Positions 50,301 through 59,300 of a stretch of DNA of 64,000 nucleotides are shown piece by piece (the stretch's first letter is position 1; the number at the start of each line of letters is the position of its first letter). This DNA is from Bugulina stolonifera (Eukaryota; Bryozoa; Gymnolaemata; Cheilostomatida; Bugulidae): positions 22,607,233 through 22,671,232 of the forward strand of contig OW285188.1 in the NCBI GenBank assembly GCA_935421135.1, read 5' to 3'. Both the position numbers and the translations under genes were made by a program. The notes beneath the pieces are model-generated. The model was not told where the DNA came from and ran no database searches. It saw nothing but the letters and a program-made list of their open reading frames with translations.

Positions 50301-53300
50301 TAAACTGCATTCTTTGTTGACAAGTGGCTTTTATTTTTACTTTTGCTGTACAAGACAGTCTAATATTTCTTCTACAGCTAAAGGGGCAACTGTGGAAATT
50401 ATGGATAAGTCAGCGAAACTCGTAGCTAAAGATATTGTTATAGAAAGTATGGATACATCAACAACCCCTGCTACGGACAACACCCATAGTATTATAGCCA
50501 ACACGAGCACAATTACATCTACTACAGCATCTACAACATCTACTACAGCTACAGAAGACACCCATACAGTTACAGCGAACGCAAGCATAACTTCAACTAC
50601 TACAGCCACAGAAAACACCCATGCGATCACAGCGAACACGAGCACAATTACATCTACTACAACCGTTGGGGGTGCATCAAGTAAAACAGTGAGTACAGAA
50701 GTCTCAATTCACACTTAGAGATGGGCGCAGTAGCCTACATTGTACCTGTGTATATACGTACAACTGTTTGATGTAATGTTCATGTAAGATATAGTGTGAG
50801 TACAGATTTGTCATCATATGATGTTAGATGGGAGATATGTGCATGTAGGGAAGTTATACATACACATGCATTGTGATCTGTATGCAATAGATAATACATT
50901 TAGACAGTATCATCTTACAAGTGATTTCTCACTAGATTATAGAATATTATATTATTATATTAATTCAAGCTCTTGGATATACATATACAATGTAAAATGT
51001 AGATGCACACATAATATACATGTATAATGTATAAGGTCCTTTAGGGTTCGCCATTCTCTGGTAACTCAGCGTCACTGTTGGGGCAGCATCAGTTTCTTGT
51101 GAATGTTCACTTTGTTCACCATTGGTGTATCTTTTTGAAAGTGGACATTGATCAGTACATTGTATACTGACCGCCCAATCACCAAGGGGTGGATTGTAGC
51201 TGTTGCACTCCCGCTTTAGAACCATTAGTCCAACGGGCTTAGAGTAACACATGTTATTCTTCATATGAATTGTGGTATAGATTTGTCACAACTTGTTATA
51301 ATGTTGTATACACTATAAGTTTAGAGAGGAGTTGATTTTGTGTTTGCTATTTATTCTATGTTCCTACATGATATACATGAATGTTTGACTGTCAGACTAA
51401 AACTAAAACTAAACCAGGATGTGTGTGTACAATACCACCAGCAAAACAAGGCTATTAAAATAATATCAGTAGTGTTGTACAAAGCTATTAATACGATATT
51501 AGTAAATAATGTTCTACATTATAACATCTCCTTTCTCAAGATAAAAATAATTACTCAACTTAGCTCTAGCATGCATTGCACAACTTGCCAACTAAAATAA
51601 TAAAGCTGTATGAGTGAGCTAATCATAATGTTTATACACTAGAACTATGCATGATATAAGTGACCAAAAATGATTGCTTGTTGACAACACTGGTGGTGAA
51701 CAAAATCTAGCTGCCATATCTGACAGGTGGCTTGGAGACCCTGCCGGATCTTGTTATAGTGTGTGGACCAGAGTGGGGTTGGGTTTGTACACTAGGGGTA
51801 TTATTGGTGCTGTTACTAACAACTTGTGAGCTAGCGGGTTGGGATCTTCGGCTAGTCTCTAAATTACTGGGAGGGCTAACAGGTATAGCTGACTGGGATG
51901 GCTGTACACTAACTTTCTCACTAGAACTGGTATTGACTGGTTTACGTAGCCTAAGGTATTTCTGATTTCTTCTAAACACCCTGCCATCATTCAACTGTAT
52001 ATAGAAACTTCTAGGAGTTTGAGCTAGCTCAACAATCTCGCCCTCAATCCAATTCCTATGACTTAGCTTCAACCAAACTTTTAAACCAACATAAAACTGC
52101 ACTGCTGGCTTGCCTGTACTACTGTTAAAGGTAGTTCTCGCCTGGCGCTTCATAAAAATGTCCTCAATCTCATTCAAGTTAAGGTGCTTGTGTTTCAGTT
52201 GTGCTGGTGCACAATGTAAGCCACCTCTTAGATTTCTAGCTTGCAAGAGAACTGCTGGTGATGGTAAATTGTCACCAATAGGAGTAGAACGAAGGGTGAA
52301 TAACACATCAAACAGAGACTGGTTGGACTCAAAAGCTTTCTGCAAACTGTTCTTTATAGTTTGGTTCATCCTCTCGGCTAATCCATTTGACTGTGAATAA
52401 TATGGACTGGTGGTGACATGCTTAATTTCATTATCCTCCATAAAGCATTTGAATTCGTAGGATGTGAAACATGTCGCATTGTCAGAGATGAGAATCTCTG
52501 GCTTCCCAAAGTCTAGGAATTGTCTTCTCAACAAAGAAATCATTTCGCTTGATCTGCCTGTCTTGAGCTCATTGCAACAGGGCCATTTAGAATATCTATC
52601 AACTGTCACCAGATATTGAACACCATTCAACTCAAAAACGTCCATGCTGACAGACTGCATGGGATATTCAGGGATCTCAAAATATTCAAGATTAGTGGAT
52701 GCATTGGCCCTCATGTTCTCTTGGCATATTCCACAACCATCGACTAAGTCCTTGATTTGGCTATGGTAACCTGGCCAGTAGACTGCACATTTGGCTCTTT
52801 CAATACACTTACTGGTGCCTAGGTGACCAGCATGTATCAGGTTTGCCACTTCTTTCTGCATTGAGACAGGAATTACAATTTGATTACCTCTCAATATCAA
52901 ACCATCATAAACAGTAAGGTCATGTCTCACTGTCCAATAGGGTTTCAAAATATCTAGACAAAATTTCTTCTGCATAGGCCAACCGTCCTCAATGTGAGAG
53001 ATCAATATCTGCATAGTAGGGTCAGATTTTACAGCTGTTTGCAATCTACCCTTAAAGGTTGGACCTGTCAAAATTCCCTGTGTGACTGCTTGAATCTGTT
53101 CAAAATCATTGTTTTGCAACAACTCTGCACCATCACAACTCTGTTCGGCTAGGAATGCACGAGACAAAGTATCAGCCAATACAAGCTCTTTTCCTGGCTT
53201 GTATACTAACGAGTAATCATATATTTGATTTCGCAACCTCATTCTCATCAATCTAGGACTCAAGTCATTCAGACCTTTCTTCACAATGGACAACAGAGGA

Positions 53301-56300
53301 AGGTGATCTGTCTCCACTATGACATGCTGGCCATAAATGTACTGGTGAAACCTCCGCAGGCCAAATTGAACGGCTAAGAACTCTTTTTCAATTTGAGCAT
53401 AGCGACGCTGAGTTTCTGTTAATGCACAACTGGCATATTCTACTGGTTGTCCTTCTTGAAGAATGGTAGCTCCCATACCATGCTGACTAGCGTCAACTGA
53501 CAATGTCAATGGTAGTAGGGGATCAAAAATCTTAAGAGTGGGACATGAGGCTATGACTGATTTTAGATTTTCAAAAGACTGAGCATGTATGTCAGTCCAA
53601 GACCACTCAACATCTTTTCTCGTTAAATCTCTCAGCGGAGTTGTTAACTCTGATAGATTAGGGCAAAACTTAGCCAGATAGGTAGCCATACCCAACAAAC
53701 GTCTAATATCCTCCTTGCACTGGGGTGGAGGCATATTAACTACAGCCTCTACTTTGGCCGGATCGGCTTTGATTTTCCCCTCACTGATAATGTGCCCAAG
53801 GTATTTAAGTTCAGCCTGCCTAAACTTACACTTGGCTTCATTTAGCTTTAGATTGCTCTCTCTACACCTCTCAAGCACTGCCTTGAGGATAGCATCATGC
53901 TCCGTCTCTGTAGGAGCGTGTATCAAAATGTCATCTACATAGCATTCTACACCTTGGATATCTTCGAACAACTCTGTCACTGTTCTGGAGAATATTTCTG
54001 GGCTAGAGGAGATACCATATGGAAGACGTAAAAATCTATACCGACCAAAAGGCGTGGCAAACGTGGTCAACAAACTGCTCTCATGATCTAGCTCTATCTG
54101 CATGAAGCCAGATGTACAATCGAGTGTAGTGAACACCCTAGATTGACCCAATTTAGCAAAAATCTCAGTTGGAGTGGGTAGAGCATAATGTTCTCTCTTC
54201 AGATTTTTATTCAACTCCGAAGGATCAAGACAAATTCTGAGAGAACCATTGGGTTTCAACACGTTTACAATGGGATGCACCCAATCAGTAGCCTGCCTTA
54301 CTTTGGTTATCGTGCCTTGGGACACCATGTGATCAAGCGTCTCTCTAAGCTTATCACGGAGACGGAAAGGCACTCTTCGTGCGCTATGAATGACAGGTTT
54401 AGGATCAGATTTCAACTGTAGAGCATGCCTGCATGGCAACTTGCCAAGACCTTGAAACACATCTGTAAAATCTCTAGCTACCAAATCAGACACCGAATCT
54501 GTGACATTAACTAACCCTAGTTCCTTACAACTGGGCAGCCCTAATAATGTGGTTTGGCCTGAGCATGTGTCTACTATAACAAATTCTATTGAGTAGAATT
54601 TTTTGTGTACTTCCACCAGCAGTGTTGTCCTACCTAATACACTTAGTTTGTGACCACTAAATGTCACAAGTGCTTTAGTATGTTTATCAAAAGAAACTGT
54701 GCTACATGATTTTCTACACAAAAATTCAAAAGTTTTCTTAGGCATAACATTGCATGATGCTCCAGTATCTACTTTCAATTGCAGTGGTAGGTCATTACAA
54801 AAAGCATTAATACACCATTCATTAGTAGTATTAGATTTAGTGTTTACTGCAAATGTCACTTCATGATCATTCTGCATCTCTGTTAGTTCATTGGTGTTGG
54901 TCTTAGAAGTACTAACTGTCTTACCTGAGCTTCGGCAAGCTCTAGCGAAGTGGTTTGGCTTATGGCAACTTTTACAAACCTTGCCATATGCTGGGCATTG
55001 TCCTCTGGGATGATCAGTCTTACAGTATTTGCAGTTCTTAACTAAGCCATTGTTAGTGTTTGTAGTCTGTTGTGTAGATATCTTATCAGGCTTCTGGTAG
55101 GTCTGCTTTCGAGTATGCTGCTGTTGTATTGCGTGAACGGACTTCTGGGCTTCGGGTTTCATATCTGACATATATTGTTTTGTGGCTTCTGCTCTGCGAC
55201 AAAGTTGTATTACTTTATCTAAGTCTGGGTTACCATCCAAGTTAAAAATGTCCTCACGTACTGTTTGCGAAGTTATACCTGCGACAATTCTGTCCATCAA
55301 AGCATTATCTTTTTCATCTTCATGGAAGTTGCAGGTCGTTATGAGACACCTCAGTGCGGTTAGAAAGTCATCAAATGATTCTGTTTGTTGCTGTATTCTA
55401 CTGTGAAATTTAAATCGTTCGAACACTGTTTTTACCTGGGGTGCGAAGTGTGCTGTGAATTTTCCTTTCACGACTGCGACATCCTTTTTCTGATCTGCTG
55501 TAAGGTCAAAGGTTCTGTATATCTCCTGACCTTGTGCTCCTAGCAGTGTCAATAGTGTCGCTACTTGTACCTCCCCCGACTTAGCACTCTTCTCCGTTGC
55601 TACCATGTAGTAGTCGAACTGTTCTAACCATTTCGTCCAACTGCGTGAATTCTCACTGGGGTTACCAGTAGAACTAATAAAGTTACCGGGCGGGCGTAAA
55701 CCTTCCGCCATTGTTAATCCTTATTTTATAGTCCGTTAATAATGTAATCCATGTGTACCAGCTCCCCTCTTCCTGACACCATGTTATAATGTTGTATTGC
55801 TCTATAAGTTTAGAGAGGAGTTGGTTTTGTGTTTGCTATTTATTCTATGTTCCTACATGATATACATGAATGTTTGACTGTCAGACTAAAACTAAAACTA
55901 AACCAGGATGTGTCTGTACAATACCACCAGCAAAACAAGGCTATTAAAATAATATCAGTAGTGTTGTACAAAGCTATTAATACGATATTAGTAAATAATG
56001 TTCTACATTATAACACAACTCTTGCAACGAGTTACTTTCCAAACTATGTTGACTATGTTCTATAGACCTACTGAATGTTCTATAGACCCTACTGTATATG
56101 GAATAAAATATTTGTACTTTCTCATGTAGACTGCAAAGAAATACCCATGGAGAGATGTTGCTGTAATAACAGGTACATCGGCATTGGTCGATCAATATCA
56201 CGTACCACAGCCTTTCTCAGGATCAGGAACTCTACTGGCGGTATGATATCTAGTGCTGTACTCTACAACTTGTATAAATGGTGTTCTATCCTATAGTGTC

Positions 56301-59300
56301 CTGTTCTATAATTGTGTGCTGCCTCATAATATACTGTATGTCCTATAGTATACTGTCTGTCCCATAGTATACTGTCTGTCCTATAGTATACTGTCTGTCC
56401 TATTACAGTATACTGTCTGTCCTATAGTGTACTGCCTCCTAAAAGTCTCACCAATACGTGGGATATTATATCAGGCTGCTTCAAATGCAAATACCAAGTA
56501 CACGTAGCCTACATATTAATAAAGAGAGTATTAGAACTTTTTAGGCCAAGCACAGCAGTATTGTCAAACTGGGATTTATTATTTCTACATAAAAATTTTT
56601 CAGTACCAATATTGGCATTGAATGAGGCCATCGATTCACAACATTCTGGGCTCATATCTATTAGCTGTGATTGACTTTCATTTTTAAACATTTATTTGAC
56701 ATGACATGCGTCCTTCATATTATATTTACGAACGGTATTTCACCATAGTGTAACTATACTAAATGTTGTAAGTTGGCATGCTGTGTGCTATGTTACTTCT
56801 GCAGTCCAATTCTGTTGTGTAATTATAGTTCCTACCATTACTACATGTAAGTAATAGCATATTAACTGATTGCAATCCAGCTATTGGCATTAAATGTGCC
56901 TTACATGTATATATCAATGCCCACCTCAGATAGTCTATATACATATTGTTTGTACTTGTTTGCTAGTACATAGACACATATATTGTGTCAATTGGACTTC
57001 AAATAATTCAAATGATATGCATTTCATATTAGAGACTTTAGAAAAAAATATATGCATTGTATTTCAATTAATGTTTACAGAATCTCGTACCTGGAGGTGC
57101 ATACAAACTGAGGGTAGCTGGTATTAATACCTGCGGTAGAGGCAGGTGGAGTGAGGTATCGGCTTTTAAAACTTCTCTTCCGTACCTACCAGGTCCCCCT
57201 GTTGGTGTGAAGATCTTGAAGGTTAGTTATATGTAGTGTATATAAATTATACAGTATATCCAGTATATACGTATATACATGTACTGAATACAGGATATCA
57301 TTCATGTTAGACTACCACCAAATATGCATGTAACATTTTGACCAGAATCATATGTACATATACGCGTACATGTACATGTGCATCCATGTATATTGGTCAT
57401 ACAACTACACACTACTAATATACTACATGTCTTGCTTAATTATGTATGTCTACTAACAGTGCTATGGAGTTGCCTACCCTACATGCTACTAAGTAATAGT
57501 CAACATAATACTTGCATGTACATATAGGTTTATTTTTGACATGTATTTATGGAGTATGAAGTATAGTAGCCTCAGCTCCAAGGTTCAGATTCAAACTCAC
57601 TCTGTTCTAGGAAGGTGAGCTACCCAGCTTATGCTCATAGAATATTGGAGACTTAGTAGTTAGTAAACCAAAGTTATAAAGTGTACTTGGGGAGTTGTCT
57701 ATTCCTATTGTCAGTTCATTATAATATTACAATGTAGCTCAGTATCAAAAGTAAGTAGAAATTAGGTGTTCAGTTCACTGGTTATTGATACAAGGCAGGT
57801 ATGTCAAGTATGTTTTGTTTATTTAACCTGTGAGGCAATAGTTCTCTATCACCTAGCACACCTTTCCCACAGTGTGTGTCAAGATTAGCTATTGATATGA
57901 ATGAAATACTAGTCTGCCATGATATTTGTTTTTACTAAGTAAAGTTTTGTATACTCCATAGACACCTTCTCTTAGAGATATGAGGTGGGTGTACACAGTG
58001 CTCAAACATTCATTAATCTGCCCATTCACTTAATTTCCTCTATGGCACTCCTACTAGTATCTAGTGATGTAGAAGGATACAGCTATGCTGTAGCAACACA
58101 ATGGCGACATGCTTGAAATAGCAGTAGAGGGAGTGTTGAGATCTGGCCATTATGTAATAAATCTGTTAGTTACAACTCTATACTAGTAGTAAGAAGTGTA
58201 GTAGTAAACATGCATCAGGAAGTACTCTTCCTGTTGTAATGGTACAGAGTAGCTCATGTTTATTGACACACTGCTGTGGTAGAACTGGTAGTAGAGTAGT
58301 ACAATCTACAATGTAGTATGTAGTAGCCGTGGTAGTAGTAGTAGTAGACTTGGTGATTCATTCATACTATCCTTTGTCAGCTCTTGTTACGACTGAAGTA
58401 GTGTCTAGTATTAGAGGTTGTTTTCCTCATAATCTATATACTGTAGCATGGAGATGGAATACACATATCATGGGAAGCCCCAACTGTTACCAACGGAACA
58501 ATATCAGAATATGCAGTTTATTTGGCTATCAAGGACGACACAGCTGATGACAAGGTATTTACTGAGCTAGTATAATTGTACATGTATGGGGTAGTATAGG
58601 GTAGTAAGCCACTCTATTATCCACTAGAGACACTATTACAAATGTGATTTGAACTAATTCTATGTCTGGGGTTTTCAATGTTAGTTTACCACTTTAGTCT
58701 TAAACAGGTAAAATGATTATGTAATTCCTGCAGAGTTCATCATCTGGAATGAGAAAACCTCAGATATCCTTTGGAAGGATATATGTTGGTGTAATCACCA
58801 TGTGTTTGGTGAGCTACAGTGCTCTCTCTACTGGATATGTTGATGAGGAAAAGGCAGGGTTAACTTTCAGGCTGGTAGCAAAGAATGCAAATGGATACGG
58901 TCCTGCAGTGCAAGTTCGGTGGTTACAAGGTATGCCATCAATTTAAGTTCTGACAATGGTACTAATGTCTTCTTTGTGCCATATTCAAATGTAATCAATA
59001 ATAATGTATTGGTTGAAAGATTTTGTTCATTACTTGTAGACTACATGTAATACTGCCATAAATGCAATACTTAGGTATGGCTGTTAGTAATATGTGCCAC
59101 CCACCACTCTAGCATTGTTTTATTGCCTTGTAGGCATACAGCTAAGTACTAGTAACTATAATCTGGCATTACTAATGAACTAAGATGGTATCAGCATTAT
59201 TATTACATACATGTATATAATATCGCTACCACTATAATACAGGGCACAGGAATGTAGTACATGTCTAGTACATCGTTTTTGTTTTGTTATAGATCCAACG

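Larger units (their letters stand above)
51294..56015 (-). mobile_element. Complete Ty3/gypsy LTR retrotransposon
   Basis: 4,722 bp in HCF intron 14, antisense to HCF. LTRs of 233 and 234 bp begin TGTTATAATGT and end ACATTATAACA. The flanking duplication is CAACT (51289-51293 and 56016-56020). A primer-binding site and polypurine tract sit directly inside the LTRs, and one uninterrupted gag-pol frame fills the interior. The two LTRs differ at only a handful of positions, so the copy is young. Confidence 0.97.

Noticed and set aside
50965..51264. 99-codon minus-strand frame next to the gypsy left LTR
   Set aside because: No recognisable domain, no upstream exon and no supporting context. It could be an old element remnant but I cannot show it.
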